A stretch of 64,000 bases of DNA from Bosea sp. ANAM02 (GCF_011764485.1 NZ_AP022848.1:4058001-4122000), one strand, 5' to 3'; shown: positions 16,910-25,971, counted from the stretch's first letter. Translations and numbers: made by a program. The notes: generated by a model from the letters alone, not told the origin.

Positions 16910-17824
16910 TCAATGCGAGGGCGCGCATTCCCCGAGCAGCCAGTCGCGGAAAGCGATCACGGTCGGCAGATTGGCTTTCTCTTCGGGATAGACGAGATAA
17001 TAGCCGTCCTTGCCCGTCACCGGCCTGTCGATCGGGATGACCAGTGCGCCGGAACGCAATTCCTCCTCGACCAGGAAACGCGGCACGATGGCGAGCCCGA
17101 GTCCCGCCACCGCCGCCTGCGCGATCATGGCGAACTGCTCGAAGCGCGGCCCCATCAGGGCGCGTTCGGGCGCGAGCCCCTGCTGCTCCAGCCAGTTCGC
17201 CCAGGCACGCGGCCGGGTCGATTGCTGGAGCAGCGGCGCACGCAGCATGTCGGCGGCTTCCGTGATCCCGACACGCGCCAGCAGCGAGGGCGCGGCGACG
17301 GGGACGACCTCCTCGCCCATCAGGCGGTGAAGCCGCGCGCCCGGCCAGTTCTCCGCGCCGAAATGCACGGCGGCATCGACCTGCTCGCGGGCGAAATCGA
17401 AGGGCACCAGCCGCGTGGTGAAGTTGATGGTGATACCGGGATGAGCCTCGGTGAAGCGCGGCAGACGCGGGATCAGCCAGCGCGTGCCGAAGGTCGGCAG
17501 CGTGGCCAGATTAAGCACGCCGGCCGCACCGCGAAAGGCCATAGCCGAGACGGTCGCGGCGGCGAGCCGGGACAGGCCGTCGCGGATCTCGTTGGCATAG
17601 GCCGCGCCCGCTGCCGTCAGGCTGACGCGCTTCTTGACGCGCTCGAACAGACTGACGCCGAGCACCTTTTCGAGATGCGCGACCTGTCGGCTGACCGCGC
17701 CCTGCGTCAGGTTCAATTCCTCTGCAGCGCGCGTGAAGCTGCCATGCCGGGCCGCCGCCTCGAAAGCGGCGAGCGCGGAGAGCGAGGGCACCGAGAGCCG
17801 GCCGGGAACGAGCGCGTCATCCAT
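16910..17824 (-). CDS. LysR-family regulator, probably of the adjacent amino-acid catabolic genes
   Basis: A 304-residue regulator with an N-terminal winged helix (residues 12-70: FEAAARHGSFTRAAEELNLTQGAVSRQVAHLE) of the GcvA-like LysR subgroup, and a periplasmic-binding-fold effector domain from about 95. It is divergent from the ALDH7 gene (166-base gap) and upstream of the FAD oxidoreductase on its own strand, so it can plausibly control both directions. A near-perfect 20-base palindrome sits 7 bases ahead of its own start codon. The effector is unknown; lysine, pipecolate or aminoadipate would fit the context. Confidence 0.92.
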   Translation of the reverse strand: MDDALVPGRLSVPSLSALAAFEAAARHGSFTRAAEELNLTQGAVSRQVAHLEKVLGVSLFERVKKRVSLTAAGAAYANEIRDGLSRLAAATVSAMAFRGAAGVLNLATLPTFGTRWLIPRLPRFTEAHPGITINFTTRLVPFDFAREQVDAAVHFGAENWPGARLHRLMGEEVVPVAAPSLLARVGITEAADMLRAPLLQQSTRPRAWANWLEQQGLAPERALMGPRFEQFAMIAQAAVAGLGLAIVPRFLVEEELRSGALVIPIDRPVTGKDGYYLVYPEEKANLPTVIAFRDWLLGECAPSH

Positions 17825-17830
17825 GATAAA

Positions 17831-17850
17831 TTCTCATCAAGTGGTGAGAA
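17831..17850. promoter_or_regulatory. Palindromic LysR-type operator candidate
   Basis: TTCTCATC-AAGT-GGTGAGAA is a 20-base inverted repeat (seven of eight arm pairs match) located between the LysR start (17824) and the ALDH7 start (17990). It overlaps where the LysR ribosome site would be, the usual place for autoregulation in divergent LysR systems. Binding is inferred from position and symmetry. Confidence 0.55.
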
Positions 17851-17989
17851 CATATCGGTTGCCCCGGCGATAGGAAAGAGGGCATTCTGCCGGCCTCAAG
17901 CGCGGCGGCCTCAGGTTCCCGCGCTTTTATGTCATGCGCCTCAGGGCACGCGCCCTTCGGCTCCCGCTCGCGACCGCTGGAAGACAACG

Positions 17990-19510
17990 ATGGCCACAGC
18001 TCTGCCGAAAGACACGCTCGCCCTGCTCAAGCGCCTCGGCGTCGCCGACTCGGCCTATGCCGATGCCGGCCTCTCGGCCCGCTCGCCGATCACCGGCGAG
18101 GCCATCGTGACCTTGCGCGAGACCTCGCCGGCCGAGGCCGAGGCCGCGATCGGCCGGGCCCAGTCCGCCTATCTCGCCTGGCGCAAGGTGCCGGCGCCGC
18201 GCCGCGGCGAGTTCGTCCGCCTGCTCGGCGAGGAGCTGCGCGCCGCCAAGACCGATCTCGGCCTGCTGGTGACGCTGGAAGCCGGCAAGGTCACCTCCGA
18301 GGGACTCGGCGAGGTCCAGGAGATGATCGATATCTGCGACTTCGCCGTCGGTCTGTCGCGCCAGCTCTACGGCCTGACCATCGCCACGGAGCGCCCGAAC
18401 CATCGCATGATGGAAACCTGGCATCCGATCGGCGTCGTGGGCGTGATCTCGGCCTTCAACTTCCCGGTCGCGGTCTGGTGCTGGAACGCCGCGCTTGCCT
18501 TCGTCTGTGGCGACAGCGTCGTCTGGAAGCCCTCCGAGAAGACCCCGCTGACTGCGCTCGCCGTGCAGGCGATCGTCGAGAAGACGATGAAGCGCTTCGG
18601 CCCCGAGGCTCCGATCGGCCTCTCGGAAGTCCTCGTCGGCGGCCGCGAGATCGGCGACATCCTGGTTTCCGACCACCGCGTCCCGGTCGTCTCCGCCACC
18701 GGTTCGACCCGGATGGGCAAGGAAGTCGGCCAGAAGCTCGCCGCGCGCTTCGCCCGCGCCATCCTCGAGCTCGGCGGCAACAACGCCGCAATCGTCGCCC
18801 CTTCGGCCGATCTCGACATCGCGCTGCGCGGCATCGCCTTCGCGGCGATGGGCACCGCCGGCCAGCGCTGCACCACGCTGCGCCGCCTGATCGTGCACGA
18901 AAGCGTCTATGACGCGCTCGTGCCGAAGCTCGCCAAGGTCTATGGCTCAGTGAAGATCGGCGATCCTCGCGAGGCCGGCGTGCTGGTCGGCCCGCTGGTC
19001 GACGAGGCCGCCTATCAGGGCATGCAGAAGGCGCTCTCCGAGGCCAAGGCCGAAGGCGGCAAGGTCCATGGCGGCGAGAAGGTCGATGTCGGCGCTGGCG
19101 GCTTCTATGTCCGCCCGGCTCTGGTCGAGATGCCCCGGCAGTGCGGCCCGGTCGAGCGCGAGACTTTCGCGCCGATCCTCTACGTGATGAAGTACAAGTC
19201 CATCGACGAGGCGATCGCGATCCAGAACGCCGTCGGCGCCGGCCTGTCCTCCTCGATCTTCACGCTGAACATGCGCGAGGCCGAGCTCTTCGTCTCCGAT
19301 GAGGGTTCGGATTGCGGCATCGCCAACGTCAATATCGGCCCCTCGGGCGCCGAGATCGGCGGCGCGTTCGGCGGCGAGAAGGAGACGGGCGGCGGCCGCG
19401 AGGCCGGCTCCGACGCCTGGAAGGCCTATATGCGCCGCGCCACCAACACGCTGAACTACGGCACCACGCTGCCGCTGGCGCAGGGCGTCAGCTTCGACGT
19501 GGATGCGTGA
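17990..19510 (+). CDS. amaB: ALDH7-type aldehyde dehydrogenase (piperideine-6-carboxylate / aminoadipate semialdehyde dehydrogenase)
   Basis: A 506-residue NAD-dependent dehydrogenase closely resembling antiquitin (ALDH7A1) and AmaB, which oxidise alpha-aminoadipate semialdehyde, in equilibrium with piperideine-6-carboxylate, to alpha-aminoadipate in lysine degradation. Catalytic Glu260 is in LELGGNN and nucleophile Cys294 in GQRCTT. ALDH7-typical stretches are ISAFNFPVAVWCWN, SDCGIANVNIGPSGAEIGGA and GGGREAGSDAWKAYMRR. The start at 17990 gives the family length. The frame is open far upstream, but that sequence is antisense to the LysR gene. The downstream gcdH and CoA-transferase extend the lysine-to-glutaryl-CoA theme. 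Confidence 0.93.
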   Translation: MATALPKDTLALLKRLGVADSAYADAGLSARSPITGEAIVTLRETSPAEAEAAIGRAQSAYLAWRKVPAPRRGEFVRLLGEELRAAKTDLGLLVTLEAGKVTSEGLGEVQEMIDICDFAVGLSRQLYGLTIATERPNHRMMETWHPIGVVGVISAFNFPVAVWCWNAALAFVCGDSVVWKPSEKTPLTALAVQAIVEKTMKRFGPEAPIGLSEVLVGGREIGDILVSDHRVPVVSATGSTRMGKEVGQKLAARFARAILELGGNNAAIVAPSADLDIALRGIAFAAMGTAGQRCTTLRRLIVHESVYDALVPKLAKVYGSVKIGDPREAGVLVGPLVDEAAYQGMQKALSEAKAEGGKVHGGEKVDVGAGGFYVRPALVEMPRQCGPVERETFAPILYVMKYKSIDEAIAIQNAVGAGLSSSIFTLNMREAELFVSDEGSDCGIANVNIGPSGAEIGGAFGGEKETGGGREAGSDAWKAYMRRATNTLNYGTTLPLAQGVSFDVDA

Positions 19511-19530
19511 CCGGTAGATAGGAAACACCG

Positions 19531-19678
19531 CCGTCATTCCGGGGCGCCGCGTAAGCGGCGAGCCCGGAACCCAGAACCGATACCCTCTCCGAGAGGGGCG
19601 AACCGTTCCACTGATCTGGATTCTGTTCCGCGGTTCTGGATTCCGGGCTCTTCGCTCCGCGAAGCCCCGGAATGACGG
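19531..19678. repeat. Palindromic intergenic repeat between amaB and gcdH
   Basis: Outer 15-base arms CCGTCATTCCGGGGC (19531-19545) and GCCCCGGAATGACGG (19664-19678) are perfect complements. A second nested pair follows (AGCCCGGAA.CCAGAACCG near 19560 with its complement near 19633-19651, one mismatch). It belongs to the same GTCAT..CCGGG type as other gaps in this window. It may act as a terminator or processing site between the two genes; mobility of the repeat is inference. Confidence 0.75.
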
Positions 19679-19705
19679 CTCTGGAATCTGAGGGAGACGA
19701 ACACC

Positions 19706-20902
19706 ATGGCCGGCAGCCACAAGCTCGCGAAGTTCACCTGGGACGATGCCTATCTGCTCGACGAGCAGCTGAACGAGGACGAGCGGCTGATCCGCGACAC
19801 GGCCCGCGCCTATGCGCAGGAGAAGCTCGCCCCGCGCATCCACGACGCCTATCTCGACGAGAAGACCGATCGTTCGATCTTCAATGAAATGGGCGAGCTC
19901 GGCCTGCTCGGCGTGACCGTCCCCGAGGAATACGGCTGCGCCGGCGCCAATTACGTCTCCTACGGGCTCGTCGCCCGCGAGGTCGAGCGCATCGACTCGG
20001 GCTATCGCTCGATGATGTCGGTGCAGTCCTCGCTGGTGATGTTCCCGATCTACGCCTATGGCAGCGAGGAGCAGCGCAAGAAGTACCTGCCCAAGCTCGG
20101 CTCGGGCGAGTGGGTCGGCTGCTTCGGCCTGACCGAGCCGGATGCCGGCTCCGATCCCGGCGGCATGAAGACCCGCGCCGAGAAGGTCGCCGACGGCTAC
20201 AAGCTGACGGGATCCAAGATGTGGATCTCGAACTCGCCGATCGCCGATGTCTTCGTCGTCTGGGCCAAGTCGGCCGCGCATGACAACCAGATCCGCGGCT
20301 TCGTCCTCGAAAAGGGCATGAAGGGCCTGTCCGCGCCGAAGATCGGCGGGAAGCTCTCGTTGCGCGCCTCGATCACCGGCGAGGTCGTCATGGACGGCGT
20401 CATCGTGCCGGAAGAGAACCTGCTGCCGAACGTCTCCGGCCTGTCGGGCCCGTTCGGCTGCCTCAACCGCGCCCGCTACGGCATCTCCTGGGGCGTGATG
20501 GGCGCCGCCGAGGACTGCTTCCACCGCGCCCGCCAGTACGGGCTCGACCGCAAGCAGTTCAACAAGCCGCTGGCCCAGACCCAGCTCTACCAGAAGAAGC
20601 TGGCGGACATGCTGACCGAGATCACGCTCGGCCTGCAGGGTTCGCTCCGCGTCGGGCGCCTGCTCGACGACGGCAAGATGGCGCCGGAGATGATCTCGCT
20701 GGTCAAGCGCAACAATTGCGGCAAGGCGCTCGACATCGCCCGCCAGGCCCGTGACATGCATGGCGGCAACGGCATCCAGATCGAGTATCAGGTGATGCGC
20801 CACGCCGCGAACCTCGAAACGGTGAACACCTATGAGGGCACGCATGACGTCCACGCGCTGATCCTCGGCCGCGCGATCACCGGCCTGCAGGCGTTCTTCT
20901 GA
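19706..20902 (+). CDS. gcdH: Glutaryl-CoA dehydrogenase
   Basis: A 398-residue flavoenzyme of the acyl-CoA dehydrogenase family that oxidises and decarboxylates glutaryl-CoA to crotonyl-CoA. Catalytic Glu377 lies in [20 protein letters not shown], the hallmark GCDH C-terminus. Other GCDH-like stretches are [31 protein letters not shown] and [16 protein letters not shown], the last carrying residues specific to glutaryl-CoA handling. The start at 19706 follows GAGGGAGA. The position after amaB and before a class III CoA-transferase agrees with lysine catabolism. Confidence 0.96.
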   Translation: MAGSHKLAKFTWDDAYLLDEQLNEDERLIRDTARAYAQEKLAPRIHDAYLDEKTDRSIFNEMGELGLLGVTVPEEYGCAGANYVSYGLVAREVERIDSGYRSMMSVQSSLVMFPIYAYGSEEQRKKYLPKLGSGEWVGCFGLTEPDAGSDPGGMKTRAEKVADGYKLTGSKMWISNSPIADVFVVWAKSAAHDNQIRGFVLEKGMKGLSAPKIGGKLSLRASITGEVVMDGVIVPEENLLPNVSGLSGPFGCLNRARYGISWGVMGAAEDCFHRARQYGLDRKQFNKPLAQTQLYQKKLADMLTEITLGLQGSLRVGRLLDDGKMAPEMISLVKRNNCGKALDIARQARDMHGGNGIQIEYQVMRHAANLETVNTYEGTHDVHALILGRAITGLQAFF

Positions 20903-20914
20903 GCGCCGTCAGCC

Positions 20915-20989
20915 GTGATGCCAGGGTTTGACCCGGGCATCACGTCCCACGCGAACCTCCCCGGAGATGGTCGGGTCAAGCCCGGCCAT
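20915..20989. repeat. Two short hairpins between gcdH and CoA-transferase gene
   Basis: GTGATGCC...GGCATCAC (20915-20943, with GGGT/ACCC inside) and ATGGTCGGG-TCAAG-CCCGGCCAT (20967-20989, one mismatch) lie in the 108-base gap. The second resembles one half of the 93-bp two-hairpin repeats elsewhere in this window. Reading through them in frame would lengthen the next protein by 32 residues, but that looks like repeat, not protein. Confidence 0.6.
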
Positions 20990-21010
20990 GACGCCCGAGT
21001 CGAACCCGCC

Positions 21011-22201
21011 ATGACGACCTCCCCCCTCGCCGGCCTGCGCGTCCTCGAACTGGCGCGCATCCTCGCAGGTCCCTGGATCGGCCAGCTCCTGGCCGATCTC
21101 GGCGCCGATGTCGTCAAGGTCGAGGCGCCCGAGGGCGACGACACCCGCAAATGGGGGCCGCCCTTTGTCGAGGGCACGGGCGACGAGCATCTCTCCGCCG
21201 CCTATTTCCACGCCGCCAATCGCGGCAAGCGCTCGATCACCGCCGATTTCCGCACACCTGAGGGGCAGGCGCTGGTCCGGCGCCTCGCCGCCCATGCCGA
21301 TGTCGTGATCGAGAACTTCAAGGTCGGCGGCCTCTCGAAATACGGGCTCGACGCGGGCTCGTTGCGCAAGGAATTCCCGCGCCTCGTCTATTGCTCGGTC
21401 ACCGGCTTCGGGCAGGACGGCCCCTACGCGCCGCGCGCCGGCTACGACTTCCTCGTCCAGGGCATGGGCGGGGCGATGTCGATCACCGGCGAGCCGGCGG
21501 GCGCGCCGATGAAGGCGGGCTATGCCGTCGCCGACATCTATACCGGGCTCTATGCTACGGTCGGCATCCTCTCGGCCTTGCGCCAGCGCGATGCGACCGG
21601 CGAGGGTGCGACGCTCGACCTCGCCCTGCTCGACTCGCAGGTCGCCGTGCTCGGCAACCAGGCGATGAACTATCTGGTCGGTGGCAACCCGCCGCCGCGG
21701 CTCGGCAACGCCCATCCGAACATCGTGCCCTATGACGTCTTCCCTGTCGCAGACGGCCATATCATCATCGCCACCGGCAATGACGGGCAGTGGCGCAAGC
21801 TCTGCGAGGTGCTGGGCGAGCCGGCTTTGGCCGACCATCCCGACTACGTCGACAACAGGTCACGCGTGATCAACCGTGTCGCGCTGACCGCCAAGCTGCA
21901 TCCGCTCTGCCAGCGCCATGCCAAGGCCGATCTGCTGGCCGGGCTGGAGAAGGTCGGCGTGCCCGCCGGCCCGATCAACGATATCGGCGAGGTCTTCGCC
22001 GACCCGCAGATCATCGCGCGCGGCGTGAAGGTGGACCTACCGAGCGCAGCCGCCAAGGCCGGCGCCATTCCGACCGTTGCCTCGCCCATCGTCATGAACG
22101 GCGTGAGGCAGGTGGCCGGACGTCCGAGCCCTCGGCTCGGCGAACATGCCGACGACATTTTGAACGATCCGGCCTGGGGCGGAACGCCCGACGGCCAATG
22201 A
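21011..22201 (+). CDS. Class III CoA-transferase, probable succinyl-CoA:glutarate CoA-transferase
   Basis: A 396-residue CaiB/BaiF (family III) CoA-transferase. The catalytic Asp146 is in AGYDFLVQG, and ELARILAGPWIGQLLADLGADVVKVE is the family's N-terminal nucleotide-fold segment. The start is put at 21011 (MTTSPLAGLR), because the frame upstream of it is translated repeat DNA. In mammals and bacteria the neighbour-linked homologue SUGCT moves CoA from succinyl-CoA to glutarate. Sitting directly after gcdH, it would supply glutaryl-CoA from free glutarate. Substrate assignment rests on context and family resemblance. Confidence 0.87.
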   Translation: MTTSPLAGLRVLELARILAGPWIGQLLADLGADVVKVEAPEGDDTRKWGPPFVEGTGDEHLSAAYFHAANRGKRSITADFRTPEGQALVRRLAAHADVVIENFKVGGLSKYGLDAGSLRKEFPRLVYCSVTGFGQDGPYAPRAGYDFLVQGMGGAMSITGEPAGAPMKAGYAVADIYTGLYATVGILSALRQRDATGEGATLDLALLDSQVAVLGNQAMNYLVGGNPPPRLGNAHPNIVPYDVFPVADGHIIIATGNDGQWRKLCEVLGEPALADHPDYVDNRSRVINRVALTAKLHPLCQRHAKADLLAGLEKVGVPAGPINDIGEVFADPQIIARGVKVDLPSAAAKAGAIPTVASPIVMNGVRQVAGRPSPRLGEHADDILNDPAWGGTPDGQ

Positions 22202-22251
22202 CAGATACAGCCCGCTCCTCAGGATGAGGGCTCGCGAAAGGGACAGGGAAC

Positions 22252-23928
22252 ATGGCTAATCGCACTGGCGGGCAGATCCTCGTCGACCAGCTTCTGATCC
22301 ACGGCGCCACCGACGCCTTCTGCGTGCCGGGCGAGAGCTATCTCGCCGTGCTCGACGCGCTGCACGACGCCTCGATGAAGGTCACCATCTGCCGCGCCGA
22401 GGGCGGCGCCTGCATGATGGCGGAAGCCGCCGGCAAGCTCACCGGCAAGCCCGGCATCTGCTTCGTGACGCGCGGCCCCGGCGCCACCAATGCCTCGCCC
22501 GGCATCCATATCGCCGACCAGGACTCGACCCCGCTGATCCTCTTCGTCGGCCAGATCGACGGCAGCATGCGCGAGCGCGAGGCCTTCCAGGAGCTCGACT
22601 ACCGCGCCGTCTTCGGCACCATGACCAAATGGGCGACCGAGATCGACGATGCCGCGCGCATCCCGGAGATCATCGGCCGCGCCTTCCATGTCGCGACCTC
22701 CGGCCGCCCCGGCCCGGTCGTGATCGCGCTGCCCGAGGACGTGCTGATCGATATCGCGGACGTCGCCGACGCCGAGCCCTACAACGTCACCGAGCAGCAC
22801 CCCGCCCCGGCGCAGATGACCGACCTCGCCAAGCGCTTCGCAGCGGCGAAGTCGCCGATCGCGATCCTGGGCGGCTCGCGCTGGAGCCCGGAGGCGATCG
22901 CCGACTTCCAGGCTTTCGCCGAGCGCTTCGACCTGCCCGTCGCGGTCTCCTTCCGCCGGCAGATGCTGTTCCCGGCCGATCATCCGAATTTCGCCGGCGA
23001 TCTCGGCATCGGCCCGAACCCGAGGCTGCTGGCCCGCATCAAGGAAAGCGACCTCGTCCTGCTGGTCGGCGGGCGTCTCTCTGAGATGCCGAGCCAGTCC
23101 TACACACTGTTCGGCATTCCAAATCCCGGCCGTCCGCTGGTCCATGTCCACGCCGATCCCGAAGAGCTCGGCCGGGTCTACCGCCCGACGCTGGCGATCA
23201 ACGCCTCGCCGGCCGGCTTCTGCGCCGCGCTCAAGACGATCGAGCCGCCCAAGTCTCCCGCCTGGAAGGGCGCGGGCGCTGCCGCGCATGAAGCCTATAT
23301 CGCCTGGAGCGAACAGCCGGCGCCCGTGCCCGGCGCGTTCCATCCCGGCGAGATGGTGCGCTGGCTGCGCAGCCAACTCCCCGAGGACGCCATTATGTGC
23401 AACGGCGCCGGCAACTACGCGACCTGGGTGCACCGCTTCCACCGCTTCAACACATTCGCGACGCAGCTCGCCCCGACCTGCGGCTCGATGGGCTACGGCG
23501 TGCCGGCCGCGATCGGCGCCAAGCGGCTCTTCCCGGACCGCACCGTCATCGCCTTCGCGGGCGACGGCTGCTTCCTGATGAACGGCCAGGATTTCGCGAC
23601 GGCCGTGCAGTACGACCTGCCCGTCATCGTCATCGTGGTCGATAACGGCATGTACGGCACGATCCGCATGCATCAGGAGCGCGAATATCCCGGCCGCGTC
23701 TCGGCGACGACGCTGAAGAACCCGGATTTCGCGGCTTACGCCAAAGCCTTCGGCGGCCATGGCGAACGCGTCGAGAAGACCGAGGAGTTCGCGCCGGCCT
23801 TCGAGCGCGCGGTGAAGAGCGGCAAGCCCGCGATCATCCACTGCCTGCTCGATCCCGAGGCGATCACCCCGGCGAAGTCCCTTTCGACGATCCGGGCCGA
23901 GGCTTTTGCGGCGCAGGGCAAAAAGTAA
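22252..23928 (+). CDS. Thiamine-diphosphate-dependent enzyme, acetolactate synthase-like
   Basis: A 558-residue enzyme with the three-domain layout of the ALS/2-oxoacid decarboxylase family. The Pyr domain has catalytic Glu50 in RAEGGA, a central FAD/nucleotide-fold domain spans about 190-340, and the PP domain has the ThDP/Mg motif beginning GDGCFLMNGQDF and closing at VVDNGMYG. It is not a standard biosynthetic ALS: there is no small-subunit gene beside it and it lies at the end of a lysine-degradation set. Decarboxylation of a 2-oxoacid such as 2-oxoadipate would fit, but that is inference; other carboligase or decarboxylase substrates are possible. Confidence 0.85.
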   Translation: MANRTGGQILVDQLLIHGATDAFCVPGESYLAVLDALHDASMKVTICRAEGGACMMAEAAGKLTGKPGICFVTRGPGATNASPGIHIADQDSTPLILFVGQIDGSMREREAFQELDYRAVFGTMTKWATEIDDAARIPEIIGRAFHVATSGRPGPVVIALPEDVLIDIADVADAEPYNVTEQHPAPAQMTDLAKRFAAAKSPIAILGGSRWSPEAIADFQAFAERFDLPVAVSFRRQMLFPADHPNFAGDLGIGPNPRLLARIKESDLVLLVGGRLSEMPSQSYTLFGIPNPGRPLVHVHADPEELGRVYRPTLAINASPAGFCAALKTIEPPKSPAWKGAGAAAHEAYIAWSEQPAPVPGAFHPGEMVRWLRSQLPEDAIMCNGAGNYATWVHRFHRFNTFATQLAPTCGSMGYGVPAAIGAKRLFPDRTVIAFAGDGCFLMNGQDFATAVQYDLPVIVIVVDNGMYGTIRMHQEREYPGRVSATTLKNPDFAAYAKAFGGHGERVEKTEEFAPAFERAVKSGKPAIIHCLLDPEAITPAKSLSTIRAEAFAAQGKK

Positions 23929-24023
23929 ACGCCCCGGACGAGAATCTTAACCTCGTCCGTGAACCCGAACCGAACCTTTCGCGACCATTCAGCGTTGGGC
24001 TGATGGTAGCGGAGGGCAAGGCG

Positions 24024-24533
24024 ATGGAACGCAACGGGATGGCACGCAAGGGTATCGCGCGGTTGGGGCTCGCAGCCGCGCTCCTGATGGCGGCTGCGCC
24101 CGGAGCCGAAGCCGCCGGCCTGTTCGATGATCTTGCGCGTGCGTTCTTCGGTGGCGGGCCGCGCCTGCGGGCCTCCCCGATCTACGAATACGATGACGGA
24201 CCGCGCATGCGGGCACCGCGGGCACGCGCTCCCGAGGTATCCTCGAAGCCCAGGCCGCCTGTCGTCCAGCTCGACCCCCAGGCCGACAAGCAATGGTATC
24301 TCAAGGACCCGACGCTGCGGCGCGGCGACATCGTCGTCACGGCCGGCGGCGTGCTGGTCTATCAGGGCCGCGATGCCGATGCCTCGCGCCCGGCCGACTT
24401 CGTCGCGCTCGGCGGCAAGGATTCCAAGGGTTGGAAACAGCAATTGCAGACGGCGGCAGCGGGCGGGCGCGCCCGCTTCAGCGATCTCAGTGCACCGGCC
24501 AGGGCAGCCGTGACGGCGGAAGCCTCCGAGTGA
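24024..24533 (+). CDS. Small secreted protein with a GDxVVT...DFVAL module
   Basis: A 169-residue protein with a signal peptide (basic n-region, LAAALLMAAAPGAEA-A core and cleavage). It continues with an Arg/Pro-rich middle and a C-terminal module containing RRGDIVVTAGGVLVYQGRD...ADFVALGGK. The start at 24024 has GGAGGG 7 bases upstream; a GTG/ATG slightly earlier is less well supported. The same module recurs in the secreted protein at 37302-37847 ([14 protein letters not shown]...DFVAL). I do not know this family. It follows the lysine-type cluster but is probably a separate unit, since the gap lacks coupling. Confidence 0.75.
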   Translation: MERNGMARKGIARLGLAAALLMAAAPGAEAAGLFDDLARAFFGGGPRLRASPIYEYDDGPRMRAPRARAPEVSSKPRPPVVQLDPQADKQWYLKDPTLRRGDIVVTAGGVLVYQGRDADASRPADFVALGGKDSKGWKQQLQTAAAGGRARFSDLSAPARAAVTAEASE

Positions 24534-24543
24534 GCTGACGGCT

Positions 24544-25143
24544 TCAGCGCGGCTTCACCCCGTCGAAGGTCGAGCGGATCGCACGCGCCAGCGCGATCGC
24601 GGCCCAGCCCTGGACGATCAGCTCGATCGCGAAGAAGGTGCCGAGCACCCAGAGGCTCGAACCCGGCCATTGCGCCAGGATCATGCCACCGAGCAGCAAC
24701 GATAAGGCGCCCGAGAGGGCGAGCCAGCGCCAGGCCGGCAATTCCCGGTTCTGGAAGGCGACGACGAGGCGCAGCACGCCTGTCGCGACCAGGGCCGCGC
24801 CGGCCAGCAGCGTCAGCGAGGCCGTGGCCAGGAGCGGATTGGCGAAAGTCATCAAGCCGACCGCGATATAAAGCGCGCCGATGAGGATGTGCAGCAGGCG
24901 GCTCTTCCAGCCTTGATGCCGGAAGGCGTCGATCAGGACGACGACGCCGCCGACGAGAATCATCGCCCCGAACCAGATCGCGCTGGCAAGGCTGAGTAGC
25001 GCGACCGCTCCGAGCCCGACGATGCCGAGAACGACGAGCGCGATGCCAGCCGCCAGCAGCCAGCCGGAATTGCGCCGGAGCGGCACGAGATGGGTGGCGA
25101 GCGAGGAACCTGTGCGGGGCGCGGATTCTGCGGGGGTGGTCAT
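24544..25143 (-). CDS. HdeD/DUF308 family membrane protein
   Basis: A 199-residue inner-membrane protein with six closely spaced hydrophobic segments and the DUF308 pattern: GIALVVLGIVGL, G.....IDAFRHQGWKSRLLHILIGALYI..G and a W...GTFFAIELIVQGW end. HdeD is an acid-resistance membrane protein in enterics; elsewhere the family is linked with stress but its action is not established. It is convergent with the secreted-protein gene (10-base gap) and stands alone otherwise. Confidence 0.88.
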   Translation of the reverse strand: MTTPAESAPRTGSSLATHLVPLRRNSGWLLAAGIALVVLGIVGLGAVALLSLASAIWFGAMILVGGVVVLIDAFRHQGWKSRLLHILIGALYIAVGLMTFANPLLATASLTLLAGAALVATGVLRLVVAFQNRELPAWRWLALSGALSLLLGGMILAQWPGSSLWVLGTFFAIELIVQGWAAIALARAIRSTFDGVKPR

Positions 25144-25253
25144 GGCCGACTCCGGTTGGGCGGACCGCGACAGGCGGGCCAGCCTCGTCAGGACATGTTT
25201 CCATCAGAAGCCCGCACGCGGGCTGCGTCAATGATCTGCCGCAAGGCGCGGCG

Positions 25254-25964
25254 TCAGTAGGTCGCGCGACCGCCCGAGAGATCGAAGACCGCGCCGGTCG
25301 AGAAGCTGCAGCGCTCGCTGGCGAGCCATGCGACGAGCTCCGCCAGTTCATCGACCGTCCCGAGTCGCTTCAACGGGCTCTTGCCGATCATGGTCGCGAC
25401 CGTCTCGGGGCTCATCTGGTGGAGCAGGTCGGTCTCGATCGCGGCCGGCGCGACGGCATTGACGAGCACGCCGGTTCCGGCCAGTTCCTTGCCATGGGCC
25501 TTGGCGAAGGCGATGACACCGGCCTTGGCGGCGCTATAGGCGGAGAGCGCCGGCGTGCCCTCCTTGCCGGCGAGCGAGGCGATATTGACGATGCGGCCAT
25601 AGCCGCGCGGTATCATCACATCAGCGACCGCCTGCGAGCAGAGGAAGGTGCCGGTCAGGTTGATCGCCTGCACCTTCTGCCATTGCGCCAACGACGTCTC
25701 CGCGACCGTCGTCGATGGCCCGGTCAAACCGGCATTGTTGACGAGTACGGCAATGGGGCCGTGCTCGCGCTCGGTCGCGGCGACAGCCTGTGCGACTGAA
25801 GCCTCGTCCGAGACATCGCAGGCGAGATGCAGGCGCCCGGCTGCGGCCGGCGCCGCAATGTCCCAGACGACCGGGACGAGCCCGTCCTTCTCCAGCCGAT
25901 CGGCCACCGCGGCGCCGATGCCCTTGGCACCGCCGGTGACGACGGCGATCCGCCGCTCGACCAT
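25254..25964 (-). CDS. Short-chain dehydrogenase/reductase
   Basis: A 236-residue classical SDR. The cofactor loop is TGGAKGIGAAVA, structural NNAG is at about residue 82, the catalytic Ser is in NIASLAG, and Tyr/Lys are in YSAAKAG. The acidic Asp in VVWDIAAP after the second strand suggests preference for NAD(H). The start at 25964 (MVERRIAVVTGG) is 8 bases after the transaldolase stop, so both likely share a transcript with the sugar importer further upstream. A sugar or polyol substrate is suggested by that context alone. Confidence 0.9.
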   Translation of the reverse strand: MVERRIAVVTGGAKGIGAAVADRLEKDGLVPVVWDIAAPAAAGRLHLACDVSDEASVAQAVAATEREHGPIAVLVNNAGLTGPSTTVAETSLAQWQKVQAINLTGTFLCSQAVADVMIPRGYGRIVNIASLAGKEGTPALSAYSAAKAGVIAFAKAHGKELAGTGVLVNAVAPAAIETDLLHQMSPETVATMIGKSPLKRLGTVDELAELVAWLASERCSFSTGAVFDLSGGRATY

Positions 25965-25971
25965 CGCCCGC

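Noticed and set aside
16895..17989. A long in-frame N-terminal extension of the ALDH7 protein
   Set aside because: It would add 365 residues that are antisense to the LysR gene; family length and N-terminus agree with the ATG at 17990.
20915..21010. A longer CoA-transferase starting at 20915
   Set aside because: The extra residues (for example GFDPGIT and VKPGHDA) are translated palindromic repeat.
22252..23928. A biosynthetic acetolactate synthase (ilvB)
   Set aside because: There is no regulatory subunit gene alongside, and the context is amino-acid breakdown; the family name alone does not justify the biosynthetic call.
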